Assembly: GCA_902774265.1 (NCBI GenBank)
Contig: CACYHR010000018.1
Location: 1 to 64,000, forward strand
Source: an uncultured Eubacteriales bacterium
GTDB lineage: Bacteria; Bacillota; Clostridia; Peptostreptococcales; Anaerovoracaceae
Length of the DNA: 64,000 bases
Direction of reading: 5' to 3'
This document shows positions 26,999-36,900 of the stretch, in pieces. The notes under the pieces were generated by a model. It had not been told where the DNA came from, ran no database searches, and was given only the letters and a program-made list of their open reading frames with translations. Position 1 is the first letter of the stretch. Each line of letters starts with the position of its first letter. A program made the position numbers and the translations under genes.

Positions 26999-28282
26999 TC
27001 AATCCTCTGTATAGTCGAATTCGAAATCGTTTATCCTGACTGTGTCGCCTTCCTTGAGTCCGAGCTGCCTGAGCAGCTTGATTCCGCCGTTTTTCTCTAT
27101 GAAATGATACAGATATCTGATAGAGCCGTTATCGGTGAAATTGGTTGAATTGAAGATCTTGGTGAGCTGTTTGCCCTCGAGCACATAAACTCCGTCTTCG
27201 TCTCTGTATCCGCTGATCTTTTTGTAATCCTCATCGTAGTCATCAGCTGCGAAGTCGAACATTGCCATAGGTTCTTCATCCGGTTCTACGTAGTTCTCTA
27301 TCTCATAGAGAACCGCATTCAAAAGTTCCGTGATGCCCTTTCCTGTAGCCGCACTGATCGGGAAGACCTTGCAGCCTTCCTCCTCCATGAATTTCATGAA
27401 TTCATCGTATTTTTCCTGATCGAATACGATATCGGTCTTATTGGCTGCGACTATCTGAGGCTTATTGAGCAGCTTCGGATCGAATTTCTCGAGCTCGGCA
27501 TTGATCTTTTTGTAATCGTCTATAGGATCTCGGCCCTCTGATCCGGATACATCCACGACATGGATGAGTACCTTTGTCCTCTCGATATGCTTGAGGAACC
27601 TGAAACCGAGGCCGGCGCCCTGCGATGCGCCTTCGATTATGCCTGCTATATCCGCAAGTACGAAGCTTGTGTCATGCAGATATACAACGCCGAGATTCGG
27701 ATCTATAGTCGTGAAATGATATCCTGCGATCTTTGGCTTGGAATTAGTGGAAACCGAAAGAAGCGTCGATTTGCCTACATTAGGAAATCCGAGCAGACCT
27801 GCATCGGCGATAAGCTTGAGCTCGAGTATGACCGCTCTTTCCTTTGCGAATCCGCCGGCTTCGGCAAAATTAGGCGCCTGTCTTATGCTGCTCTTGTAGT
27901 GGACATTGCCTCGTCCGCCTCTGCCGCCTTTTGCTGCAACGACCTTATCGCCGTCACTGCTGAGGTCTTTCATCAGAAGACCTGTTTCCTTATCTATTAT
28001 CATTGTGCCTACAGGTACTTTGATATACAGATCCTGGCCTTTTTTGCCGTAACGGTTTCTCTTCATGCCATTCTGGCCGTTTTCCGCCTGATATTTTCTC
28101 TTGTACTTGAAATCCATCAGGGTCCGGAGATTCCTGTCAGCAACAAAAATAACGCTGCCGCCGTCTCCGCCGTCCCCGCCGTCCGGTCCGCCGTCCGGAA
28201 CATACGGATCGCGCCTGAAAGTGACCGCGCCGTTCCCGCCTTTTCCTGATACTATTGTTATTTCCGCTCTGTCAACGAACAT
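26999..28282 (-). CDS. obgE: GTPase ObgE/CgtA
   Basis: A 427-aa ribosome-assembly and stress GTPase. The N-terminal Obg domain is glycine-rich (GKGGNGAVTFRR, GGDGGDGGSVIF). The G domain has G1 GFPNVGKST (about residue 166), the G3 DIAG and the G4 NKTD. A C-terminal OCT domain (TNFTDNGSIRYLYHFIEKNG) is present, as in most Firmicutes Obg proteins. It follows rpmA after a hairpin and is in the classical rplU-rpmA-obgE order. Confidence 0.96.
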   Translation of the reverse strand: MFVDRAEITIVSGKGGNGAVTFRRDPYVPDGGPDGGDGGDGGSVIFVADRNLRTLMDFKYKRKYQAENGQNGMKRNRYGKKGQDLYIKVPVGTMIIDKETGLLMKDLSSDGDKVVAAKGGRGGRGNVHYKSSIRQAPNFAEAGGFAKERAVILELKLIADAGLLGFPNVGKSTLLSVSTNSKPKIAGYHFTTIDPNLGVVYLHDTSFVLADIAGIIEGASQGAGLGFRFLKHIERTKVLIHVVDVSGSEGRDPIDDYKKINAELEKFDPKLLNKPQIVAANKTDIVFDQEKYDEFMKFMEEEGCKVFPISAATGKGITELLNAVLYEIENYVEPDEEPMAMFDFAADDYDEDYKKISGYRDEDGVYVLEGKQLTKIFNSTNFTDNGSIRYLYHFIEKNGGIKLLRQLGLKEGDTVRINDFEFDYTED

Positions 28283-28365
28283 AATATTCTCCGTGATTAT
28301 CAGCTGCGGTTCAGGCGTCGAAACAGCAAAATACCGTTCCCGTCTGTACCGCTGATTTGAGTTTT

Positions 28366-28395
28366 AAAAAAAGGCCCCTACACAATGCAGGGGCC
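28366..28395 (-). terminator. Terminator or attenuator after rpmA
   Basis: Minus strand GGCCCCTGCA/TGTAGGGGCC (one mismatch) followed by seven T. It separates rpmA from obgE. Readthrough may still supply obgE, which has no obvious own promoter in the 100 bp before it. Confidence 0.85.
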
Positions 28396-28413
28396 GAAAA
28401 TAGATCTCTGTAA

Positions 28414-28674
28414 TTAAGCTTCTTTGCTGTAAACGCTGATCTGCTTTCTCTTCTTGTCGTATCTCTCGAACTGAACGTTTCCGTCGATCTTTGCGAAGAG
28501 TGTGTCGTCTCCGCCGATACCGACATTGTTACCAGGATGGAACTTTGTTCCTCTCTGTCTCATGAGGATGCTGCCTGCGCTTACATATTCACCTGCGCCT
28601 ACCTTAAGTCCAAGTCTCTTGGACTCAGAGTCTCTACCGTTCTTGGAACTACCTACTCCCTTTTTACTTGACAT
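28414..28674 (-). CDS. rpmA: 50S ribosomal protein L27
   Basis: An 86-aa L27 with [17 protein letters not shown] at its N-terminus and the conserved [23 protein letters not shown] core. It starts directly at the mature-type end. The N-terminal extension that Firmicutes such as Staphylococcus cleave with the Prp protease (ending near NLQFFA) is missing. The prp gene, normally between rplU and rpmA, is also absent: only 25 bp separate the two genes. Confidence 0.96.
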   Translation of the reverse strand: MSSKKGVGSSKNGRDSESKRLGLKVGAGEYVSAGSILMRQRGTKFHPGNNVGIGGDDTLFAKIDGNVQFERYDKKRKQISVYSKEA

Positions 28675-28699
28675 CGATATTACCTCCTGTTCTGAATTA

Positions 28700-29179
28700 C
28701 TATGCCTCTATTGCTGCCAGGATGTCTGCCTTGGTTGCCTTTGCGGAAACCTCGATGCCTTTTTCCTTAGCTATTGCAAGAAGCTCATCCTTTTTCATTG
28801 AAAGGTTTGCCTTTCCTGCCTCTGCTGCAGGAGCCTCAGCCTTTGGCTCTGCCTTCTCAGCCGGTGCGATTCCCTCGCCGATTGCAGTAACCTTTACAAG
28901 TGTATATGGCTGTCTGTGGCCGTTCTTGCGTCTGTAATCTTTCTTTGCCTTATACTTGTAGATGATGACCTTGTCAGCTTTACCCTGTTCGAGTACCTCA
29001 GCTTCAACTGCACAGCCCTCAACAAGAGGTGTTCCGACAACGAGCTCGTCTCCGCCTACAGCTACGACCTCATTGAAAACTACCTTGTCACCTACATTTG
29101 CGTCAAGCTTTTCTACTCTGAATTCGTCGTTCTCCTGAACTCTGTACTGCTTGCCGCCTGTTTTAATAATTGCGTACAT
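28700..29179 (-). CDS. rplU: 50S ribosomal protein L21 with C-terminal extension
   Basis: A 159-aa protein from ATG 29179 (GGAGGAAAT RBS). Residues 1-103 are a normal L21: [14 protein letters not shown], then [21 protein letters not shown]21 usually ends at about residue 103; here an Ala/Glu/Lys-rich linker (about 107-125) leads to a SAP/HeH-like helical module ending [13 protein letters not shown]. Such tails may bind nucleic acid. The gene carries a probable L21 leader and a consensus promoter. Confidence 0.93.
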   Translation of the reverse strand: MYAIIKTGGKQYRVQENDEFRVEKLDANVGDKVVFNEVVAVGGDELVVGTPLVEGCAVEAEVLEQGKADKVIIYKYKAKKDYRRKNGHRQPYTLVKVTAIGEGIAPAEKAEPKAEAPAAEAGKANLSMKKDELLAIAKEKGIEVSAKATKADILAAIEA

Positions 29180-29183
29180 GTTA

Positions 29184-29272
29184 TAATTTCCTCCTTGAAC
29201 CAGACTCGCCGGAATCCCGGTGTGTGCCGTCTGCACCGCTTTAAAAAACCTGTTCCGAGCGGTTAACCGCGT
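29184..29272 (-). ncRNA. Probable L21 leader (autoregulatory 5' UTR of rplU)
   Basis: The 5' UTR from the mapped promoter to the rplU RBS is about 90 nt and strongly structured. It holds a GCGGTTAACCGC dyad, and a stem in which CAGAC pairs with GTCTG and encloses CCGG-GATT-CCGG, just before the GGAGGAAAT. Position and appearance match the Firmicutes L21 leader motif, thought to let L21 control its own operon. A covariance-model search would be needed for proof. Confidence 0.6.
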
Positions 29273-29275
29273 AAG

Positions 29276-29304
29276 ATACTACCACAGCGCAGTTACTGTG
29301 TCAA
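29276..29304 (-). promoter_or_regulatory. Sigma-A promoter of rplU
   Basis: Minus strand TTGACA (29304-29299), 17-bp spacer, TAGTAT (29281-29276). It places the transcription start near 29269. Confidence 0.85.
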
Positions 29305-29425
29305 GGAAAAAATATAAATAAACAAATTTTTGCTGCGATTCAGTGCGTTCGAACTGCCGAGTACCCGTGCTTTTGTCACAGGGATCGCCCGCAAATGAGT
29401 ATCCTTTGCGATGAATTGCAGCTTT

Positions 29426-30502
29426 TTACTCTATAACTACTCCGTCCTCGTCTACGCGGATGCGTCCGTCGTCTGTCTGTTCCGCCGCTTCATCATTGCC
29501 GCGAAGCTGATCCATGAGTTTTTGCCTGACTTCGTTAAGTACTGCAGGATTGTTCTCGAGGAAGGCTTTGACGTTCTCTCTGCCCTGTCCTATACGCTCA
29601 TTGTTATAGCTGTACCATGAGCCGGCCTTCTCGATTATGCCGAGCTCGGAAGCCATGTCGAGTATGTCTCCGGAAAGAGATATTCCCGTTCCGTACATGA
29701 TATCGAACTCTGCCTTGCGGAACGGAGGAGCCACCTTGTTCTTTACTATCTTGACTCTTGTCCTGTTTCCGAACACCTCATCGCCCTTTTTGATGGTATC
29801 CACCTTGCGCACATCAAGTCTCATCGATGCGTAGAATTTGAGTGCGCGTCCGCCGGTAGTAGTCTCCGGATTTCCGAACATGATGCCGATCTTTTCTCTC
29901 AGCTGATTGATGAAGATCACGCAGGTGTTGGACTTGTTGACAGAGCCGGCTATCTTACGAAGAGCCTGCGACATAAGTCTGGCCTGAAGACCTACATGTG
30001 AATCTCCCATATCGCCCTGTATCTCCGCCTTTGGAACGAGTGCAGCTACAGAGTCTATTACTATGATGTCAACAGCACCGCTCCTTGCAAGCATTTCGCA
30101 TATTTCAAGAGCCTGCTCGCCGGTATCCGGCTGGGAAACCAGCAGTTCATCCACATTCACGCCGAGGTTCCTTGCATATACAGGATCAAGAGCGTGCTCA
30201 GCGTCGATGAACGCCGCCTGTCCGCCATCCTTTTGCGCCTCAGCGATCGCGTGGAGCGTGAGCGTCGTTTTACCTGATGACTCAGGTCCGTAGATCTCTA
30301 TGATCCTTCCCTTAGGATATCCGCCGATCCCTGTTGCAAAATCCAGGCTTACAGAGCCTGTCGAAATAACATCCACATTATTTACGGGACCTGCGTCTCC
30401 GAGTTTCATAATCGCGCCCTTGCCGTACTGTTTCTGTATCTGGTCAAGAGCCTGCTGCAAAGCTTTTTGCTTTGCCGAATTATCTGTATTTGATGCTGCC
30501 AT
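29426..30502 (-). CDS. recA: Recombinase RecA
   Basis: A 358-aa RecA with Walker [10 protein letters not shown] (about residues 70-78), the loop motifs [10 protein letters not shown]-like [16 protein letters not shown], and the [15 protein letters not shown] segment. The C-terminal tail is acidic (EDGVVIE). AAGGAGA precedes ATG 30502. It follows cinA in the same direction, a common arrangement, but has its own promoter with a LexA box (30519-30566), so it is inducible by DNA damage. Confidence 0.98.
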   Translation of the reverse strand: MAASNTDNSAKQKALQQALDQIQKQYGKGAIMKLGDAGPVNNVDVISTGSVSLDFATGIGGYPKGRIIEIYGPESSGKTTLTLHAIAEAQKDGGQAAFIDAEHALDPVYARNLGVNVDELLVSQPDTGEQALEICEMLARSGAVDIIVIDSVAALVPKAEIQGDMGDSHVGLQARLMSQALRKIAGSVNKSNTCVIFINQLREKIGIMFGNPETTTGGRALKFYASMRLDVRKVDTIKKGDEVFGNRTRVKIVKNKVAPPFRKAEFDIMYGTGISLSGDILDMASELGIIEKAGSWYSYNNERIGQGRENVKAFLENNPAVLNEVRQKLMDQLRGNDEAAEQTDDGRIRVDEDGVVIE

Positions 30503-30518
30503 GATTTCTCCTTTACTC

Positions 30519-30566
30519 AGAACATCTGTTCGCTAATATAATACTGTAAGAATATATTCTTGTCAA
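30519..30566 (-). promoter_or_regulatory. recA promoter with SOS (LexA) box
   Basis: Minus strand TTGACA (30566-30561), 17-bp spacer, TATTAT (30543-30538). Just downstream is CGAACAGATGTTCT (30532-30519), 13 of 14 matches to the Gram-positive SOS box, covering the transcription start. It resembles the operator at 5179-5226. Confidence 0.92.
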
Positions 30567-30650
30567 TATTATATTTTGAAATCGCCTTGTTTGTCGAACG
30601 ATCTGCGAATGAGATCCTGCAATTTATCCACTTTTTGTGAAATATTCAGC

Positions 30651-31880
30651 TTATTTTATAAGCAGATATACTGTGCGAAGCATTCTGAGCGTGAAATATC
30701 CTCTGTTCCAGTTGCGCATGTTCCGCGATGTGTTTATGCTGCAGAAACCGCTGTCGCTGCCGTATGCGTAGCCGATATATGCTTCACCGGCCTCATGTCC
30801 GGGATCTGCGTCAGGTCCTGCATAGCCCGTCACGGAAATCCCTATATCCGAACCGACTGCATCCCTTGCGCCCTTCGCCATAGCAACGGCTGTTTCCGGA
30901 CTTACCGCTCCGTATTTTTCTATGATTTCTGCCGGTACGCCGACATTCTTTATTTTTGACTCATTGCTGTATGTGACAAACGCTGAATGCATAACGTCCG
31001 AGGCTCCCGGAACATCGGCGATGCATGAAGCGAACATGCCTGCTGTGGCCGATTCCGCCGAAGCGACAGTCAGATTCTTCTCCTTTAATTTGTGCACGAC
31101 GACCTCGTTCAGCTCCTCGTCATCAAAGCTGTAAATAAAATCTCCGACAAGATCTGTAACTTTTTCGGTCATCTCGCGGACTGCCTGTTCGGCTTCCTCC
31201 ATCGTGTCTCTCTGTGAGGCTATCCTGAATGTACACTCGCCTTCCTTGGCATATGTAGCGATAGTCGGATCCGTCTGCCCGTCTATAAGAGGCATCAGAA
31301 GCATCTCCAGATCAGATTCTCCGATCCCGATGGTCCTGATGACGCGGTAGTACATCTTTTTGTCCATAAAGCCTTCAAGATAGCTGCGCGCACCGTTCTC
31401 CCACAGCCATTTCATTTCCCGCGGCGGCCCGGGGAAACATACAGCGACCTTGCCGTCTTTTTCGAGGGCAAAGCCGGGAGCCGTCCCGGACTCGTTGTAA
31501 AGAGGCGTGCATCCTATAGGGAGATAAGCCTGCTTGAGATTGTTCTCGGCCATATGCCTGCCGTGCTTATCGAAGAAAGATTTAAGATGTGCCAGAGCCT
31601 TCTCGTCGAGATAGAGATCCGCACCCATTTCCTCAGCGACTATCTCCTTGGTAAGATCATCCTGTGTCGGACCGAGGCCGCCTGTCAGCAGCACGAGATC
31701 GGTATCGGCAAAAGCCTCTCTGATCTTTGCTCTCAGCCTTTCGGGGTTATCCCCGACGACAAAATGATACATGACATCAAAGCCCATATGGTTCAGATTG
31801 TCCGAAAGATATGAGGCGTTCGTATTAACTGTCTGCCCGAAGAGAAGCTCTGTCCCTACGGCGATGATTGATGTTTTCAT
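30651..31880 (-). CDS. cinA: CinA family protein (competence/damage-inducible)
   Basis: A 409-aa CinA. The N-terminal MoCF-like domain (about 1-170, VGTELLFGQTVNTNASYLS and LTGGLGPTQDD) corresponds to ADP-ribose pyrophosphatase activity in studied homologues. The C-terminal domain (about 255-405) is the NMN/nicotinamide-nucleotide amidase type: SAESATAG, VTYSNESK, GAVSPETA and TGYAGPDADPG. The usual AESCTGG is AESATAG here, keeping the catalytic Ser. It lies between pgsA and recA, as in Bacillus and Streptococcus competence operons. Confidence 0.92.
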   Translation of the reverse strand: MKTSIIAVGTELLFGQTVNTNASYLSDNLNHMGFDVMYHFVVGDNPERLRAKIREAFADTDLVLLTGGLGPTQDDLTKEIVAEEMGADLYLDEKALAHLKSFFDKHGRHMAENNLKQAYLPIGCTPLYNESGTAPGFALEKDGKVAVCFPGPPREMKWLWENGARSYLEGFMDKKMYYRVIRTIGIGESDLEMLLMPLIDGQTDPTIATYAKEGECTFRIASQRDTMEEAEQAVREMTEKVTDLVGDFIYSFDDEELNEVVVHKLKEKNLTVASAESATAGMFASCIADVPGASDVMHSAFVTYSNESKIKNVGVPAEIIEKYGAVSPETAVAMAKGARDAVGSDIGISVTGYAGPDADPGHEAGEAYIGYAYGSDSGFCSINTSRNMRNWNRGYFTLRMLRTVYLLIK

Positions 31881-31972
31881 ATTTAATAATCCCCGTTTTT
31901 CCAGAATTCAGCTGCGCACAGTCATAGGATAGACTATGGCAGCAGATCGACAAATACCCAAATACCCAAATG

Positions 31973-32515
31973 CTACATACTGAACACTTCGCGGTTTCTG
32001 TATACGTACTCGCATCCTGAATAGACCGTCATAACAAGTGAAAGGATAAATACGACATTGCCGACGGTCATGATCACTCTGTAATCAGGCAGTGAGAGTC
32101 CAAGCAGGAATATGATAACTGCGAACATCTGCAGTACTGTCTTGATCTTACCGGACATGCCGGCAGCCAGAACCTTGCCCTCTGATGCGGATACAGTCCT
32201 CATTCCGGCTACTATAAATTCTCTTGCAAGGATGAGTATGAGCATCCATGCGTCGATGATCTCGGCCTCGATGAAGAGGCAGAGAGCCGAATATACGAGG
32301 ATCTTGTCAGCCAGAGGATCCATTATTTTGCCGAAATTCGTTACGAGACCGCGTTCTCTTGCGATCTTGCCGTCAAAGAAATCGGTGATTGATGCTGCGC
32401 AGAACAGCACCAGGGATACCGGATATGCGCCGAGCATGAAAGCGGCGATAAAGAAAGGTACTGCGACCATTCTTATCATTGTCAGTTTGTTAGGCAGATT
32501 CATTTTACTCCACAT
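31973..32515 (-). CDS. pgsA: CDP-diacylglycerol-glycerol-3-phosphate 3-phosphatidyltransferase PgsA
   Basis: Makes phosphatidylglycerol-phosphate from CDP-DAG and glycerol-3-phosphate in the membrane. The 180-aa protein has the CDP-alcohol phosphotransferase signature (D-x2-D-G-x2-A-R-x8-G-x3-D-x3-D) at ITDFFDGKIARERG through GKIMDPLADK, and about four TM helices. ATG 32515 overlaps the rimO stop codon (TAATG), indicating coupling; an internal ATG at 32503 (MNLPNKLT) with GGAG before it is an alternative start. Confidence 0.93.
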   Translation of the reverse strand: MWSKMNLPNKLTMIRMVAVPFFIAAFMLGAYPVSLVLFCAASITDFFDGKIARERGLVTNFGKIMDPLADKILVYSALCLFIEAEIIDAWMLILILAREFIVAGMRTVSASEGKVLAAGMSGKIKTVLQMFAVIIFLLGLSLPDYRVIMTVGNVVFILSLVMTVYSGCEYVYRNREVFSM

Positions 32516-33909
32516 TACACTCTTACTCCTTCCAGATCATATTCAAAAGATTCTTTTATAAGAACATTTACGATGTCGCCCGGCTGCAGCTCTTCATCAG
32601 ATGTAAATGTCACTGCGCAGTCTATCTCAGGCGAATCATATCTGCTGCGGCCGGCGTAAAGGCCTTCGCCGCAGATCTCGTCGACCATTATCTCAAATGT
32701 CTTTCCGACCTTGCGTTCATTCAGCTCGCTGCTGACCGCCATCTGATGCTGCATGACGAGGTCCCTTCTCTCCTGCTTTGTTTCCTCGTCGAGCTTGCCG
32801 TCCATTTCGAATGAAGCCGTTCCTTCCTCGTCTGAGAAAGCGAAAGCGCCCATCCTGTCAATCTTCATTTCGTCGATGAAATCGACAAGCTGCTGAACAT
32901 CTTCTTCGGTCTCTCCCGGAAATCCGACAAGCAGAGTTGTCCTGATATGGATATCAGGTATAGCGTCCCTCAGTCTCTGAACGGCTTCTTTTATCGAGGC
33001 ACCTGTAGAACGGCGGCGCATAAGTCTTAAAACATTATCGGACACATGCTGTATCGGTATATCGATATAATTGCATATCTTAGGCTCCTCTTTGATGGTC
33101 CTGATGAGTTCATCGGTAATCCCGTTATCGTAAACATACATCAGACGTATCCATTCAATGCCGTCTATCCTGCAAAGCTCATGGAGAAGCTCCGGAAGCC
33201 TGATCTCACCGTACAGATCTTTTCCGTACTGGGATGTGTCCTGCGCGATCAGTATCAGTTCCCTGATACCTGCATCCGCCATATCCTGCGCCTCGCGGAT
33301 GCAGTCTTCGATACGCTTGGACCGGAACGGTCCGCGTATCGAAGGGATCGCGCAGAAAGAACACGCATTATTGCAGCCTTCCGCTATCTTCAGGACTCCG
33401 GAATAAGCCCCCTTCTCGAATTTTCTTTTCCTGTATCTCAGATTATCCAGCCCTGTTCCGACTCTGTCACTTGAAAGCCGGCTGCCGCCTCTTCCGTCAG
33501 ACATCCTCTCCGTATCCTTTATGCGGGTCGATTCAGAAACCGCCTTTGAATTCCCTCCCGGAGTCTCCCCAAGCAGTATCGACGGAAGATCATCATAGTC
33601 ATTCACTCCGAAGAACATATCCACCTCAGGCATCTCCTCAGCCAGCTCATTATGATACCTCTCCGAAAGACATCCCGTCACTACCAGCTTTACATCTTTT
33701 GCTTTTGCATCGGAATACTCGAAGATCCGCTCGATGGATTCCCTCTTGGCATCTTCTATGAAGCCGCAGGTATTGACAATCAGGATATCAGCCTCAGCAG
33801 CATCCTGTGTGACGATGCAGCCTTTTTCAATAAGCGATGCGGCGAGCATCTGCGAATCATAATCATTTTTGGCGCATCCAAGCGTATCAATAAAAATCTT
33901 TTTACACAT
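32515..33909 (-). CDS. rimO: Ribosomal protein S12 methylthiotransferase RimO
   Basis: Radical-SAM enzyme that adds a methylthio group to the conserved Asp of ribosomal protein S12. The 464-aa protein has an N-terminal UPF0004 domain with cluster-binding Cys (DTLGCAKN, NTCGFI, VVTGCL), the radical-SAM CNNACSFC motif (about residue 183) and a C-terminal TRAM domain. A ~35-residue polar insertion (about 120-155) separates the first two domains. Second gene of the ftsK-rimO-pgsA-cinA-recA run; only 18 bp follow the ftsK stop. Confidence 0.94.
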   Translation of the reverse strand: MCKKIFIDTLGCAKNDYDSQMLAASLIEKGCIVTQDAAEADILIVNTCGFIEDAKRESIERIFEYSDAKAKDVKLVVTGCLSERYHNELAEEMPEVDMFFGVNDYDDLPSILLGETPGGNSKAVSESTRIKDTERMSDGRGGSRLSSDRVGTGLDNLRYRKRKFEKGAYSGVLKIAEGCNNACSFCAIPSIRGPFRSKRIEDCIREAQDMADAGIRELILIAQDTSQYGKDLYGEIRLPELLHELCRIDGIEWIRLMYVYDNGITDELIRTIKEEPKICNYIDIPIQHVSDNVLRLMRRRSTGASIKEAVQRLRDAIPDIHIRTTLLVGFPGETEEDVQQLVDFIDEMKIDRMGAFAFSDEEGTASFEMDGKLDEETKQERRDLVMQHQMAVSSELNERKVGKTFEIMVDEICGEGLYAGRSRYDSPEIDCAVTFTSDEELQPGDIVNVLIKESFEYDLEGVRV

Positions 33910-33927
33910 ATTGTTTCCACACCTTTA

Positions 33928-36900
33928 TTATTCGTGTCTGTCTGCGTCCATTATCATTTTCTGTACTCCGGGCGGCAGCGAATGGAAGGATTCCAGGGCA
34001 CTTCTGACCATTTCCTTGTTATATTCAATGGCCTCATCTTCTTCAGGCGGATCTACATGAACGCCGTCTGAAGACCCTGATGCAGCCCCGGCTGCAGTAT
34101 CCGTTCCGGCAGAAATGCCCGAAGCATTTGTTTCAGCTTCCCCGCCGGCATCATCAGCATCGTCATCATCGCCCGTGCCGTAATACTCGTCCTCTGTCAT
34201 AAGCAGCTGGCGCGGCCTTGAACCATCCGACGGCCCGATAATACCCTTTTCCTCTATCTCATCGATTATCCTTGCAGCTCTGTTATATCCAATGCGAAAA
34301 CGTCTCTGCAGCATGGATACGGATGCCTGTTTGGATTTGAAGATGAATGCGATGGCGTCATCGGTCAGCTCATCCTGAGGTTCAGCGGCGTTCTTCTTAT
34401 CGGCATTCTCGATGGCGCTCTTGATCTCTTCGTCATATTCCGGAGCGCCGCCCTCATTTTTGACAAATTTGATGACTTTGTCCGATTCACTCTCTGATAT
34501 GAACGGACCCTGCACTCTGTAAGGTTTGTTTGAACCTACAGGCGAGAAGAGCATATCGCCCTTGCCAAGCAGTTTTTCGGCGCCGGCCATATCAAGTATT
34601 GTTCTCGAGTCGAATTGCGAGGCTACGCTGAAAGCTATCCTCGAAGGGATATTGGCCTTTATAAGACCGGTAACTACATCTACCGAAGGTCTCTGCGTAG
34701 CAACGATCAGATGCATACCGGCAGCTCTAGCCTTTTGAGCGAGACGGCATATGGAATTTTCGACCTCTGAAGGAGCCGCCATCATCAGGTCTGCCAGCTC
34801 ATCAATTATAATGACGACCTGAGGCTTGCAGTTTGCATACTCGTGGTTTGCCCTCATGAGCTCATTATAGGATTCAAGATCCTTGACGCCTTCCTTCGCA
34901 AAAAGCTCATAGCGCTTGTCCATTTCCTCAACGGCAATAGCCAGCGCCCTTGAAGCCTTGCGCGGGTCGGTCACCACCGGTGTCAGCATATGCGGAATGC
35001 CGTTGTAATTCGCCAGCTCAACGACCTTCGGGTCTATCATAATCAGTTTGAGATCTGACGGCTTTGCCTTGTACAGAAAGCTGGTGATTATAGTGTTGAT
35101 ACAGACTGATTTACCCGATCCGGTAGCACCTGCGATCAGAAGATGAGGCATTTCCTTCAGATCGGCAACTATGTTATTGCCTGAAATATCCTTGCCCACA
35201 ACGAATGTGATTTTTGAGGATGCACTCAGAAATTCTTCTGATTCTATCAGTTCACGAATCAGCACCGGCGAAGGTTTATCGTTTTCGACTTCTATGCCGA
35301 CAGCCGCCTTGCCCGGTATCGGAGCCTCTATCCTTATGCTCTTTGCTTTCATATTGAGAGCTATATCATCGGAAAGCTTGGTGATACTCGAGACCTTGAC
35401 TCCAGTAGCCGGCTTTACCTCGTATCTCGTTACCGAAGCACCCTGAGTCACTGTCATGACCTTTGCGTCTACGCCGAAATCGTTAAGCGTCTGTTCGAGC
35501 ATATCGGCTTTTTGTTCGAGCTGATAGTCGCTTGCCATCTGCTTCGAGCCTGATCCTTTTTTTAGCAGACTGACAGGAGGCGTTACATAAGATGTATCCT
35601 CCTCAGAAGTATTGAAGCTCTCTGCAAGAGCATCAGTCTCTGCCTTTATCTCATCGTCTGTTTCGGGAGGCAGGTCCTTTGCAGCGCTTTTTTTCACTCT
35701 CTTCGGGCCGTCCTGAGAAATATATTCGGTATCGGCCGTCAAATTTGCCGGAGCTGCTCCAGCTCTCTTTCCTGTGCCTGAATCTGCGGCAGCTTTCACG
35801 GCCGCAGTCCCTGCAGCAACTCCTTTGGCAGCTGCATCTGATACTCTGTTTTTGCCGACCGCTGTTGGACGACTGCCTGAACGGGCTATTTTGCCTGCGC
35901 TGACTGCTTTCGCAGCTGCATCAGTTCCGCCCAGTCCGTATGATCCTGAATGTCCGTAGTCCTCCGGGTCTCCCAGACCGAAAGTCTTAGGCATCCCGCG
36001 GCCTGACATACCGCCTGCTGCATCGGCAGCATCTTCAAGTCCTGTACCGAGACCCCTGCCGTTATCATGAACTGCGGCGTTATTACGATCGGCCGGGCCG
36101 AGTCCTGTCCATCCGTTCTGCGGGCTCTGATCACCGAGTCCTGCCAGTCCGCTTGATTTTTGTCCCGGATATCCGTAATCATCGCTGTCATTATCATTGT
36201 AATCAGGCTTTTCCGGTCCGCCCGTGAACTTCTTTGCTATGCGTCCTAAAAAGGCATCCCGCTTGAGAGCATCCATCACCGAGTTGTTCTTTTGCGCGGG
36301 AAGAGATCTCTCGTCAAGTCCCCCGGATACATCGTCCGCGGAAACAGAAGCAGCAAGAGATCTTTTCCCTGCGGATGCTGCAGAAACAGCAGTACCGGAA
36401 GCCGCAGCTCTTCCTGTACTTTGTTCGTGTTCATGCTCATAAGCGAAAGGCACCGGAATATCCGGATCGGCATCAATGTAATGCCTTATCTGCGGCACCG
36501 GTTCAGGCTCATCGGTCTTCATGATGCCGTTCAGTATGGATTTCCAGAATGATTTCTTCTCGCTTTCCTCAGGAATGAGTTCCCCTGTCATAAGTTCGGC
36601 CGGTCTTGCTTCCTTTACGATGCCCGTTACGGGGTCAGCTCCCGGTGTAGCCGCGGCAGCAACTGTATTTCTTACCCTTTCCGCTTCCGCTCGCTCCATT
36701 TCTCTCAGGATACGCTTAGCTTCGCGGTTTTTGCTCCACTGCTCGAAAAACCTGGATATAGGCGTATTGGCCACAAGGAAGAGAGATATCACTATAAGCG
36801 ACAGAGCGATAATAAGGAGCCCCGGCTTGCCGAAGAATTTGACAAGCAGTACTCCTATCTCCATGCCTATAGTACCGCCTTCCTGACCATTGACGGCATG

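Noticed and set aside
26709-27002. 97-codon minus-strand ORF between obgE and comEA
   Set aside because: It overlaps the obgE terminator and the inverted repeat, has no RBS and no coherent protein pattern.
30588-30600. TTTGTCGAA, a match to a Spo0A box, upstream of recA
   Set aside because: A single 7-nt match is expected by chance. It lies upstream of a complete LexA-type promoter and no other box is near.
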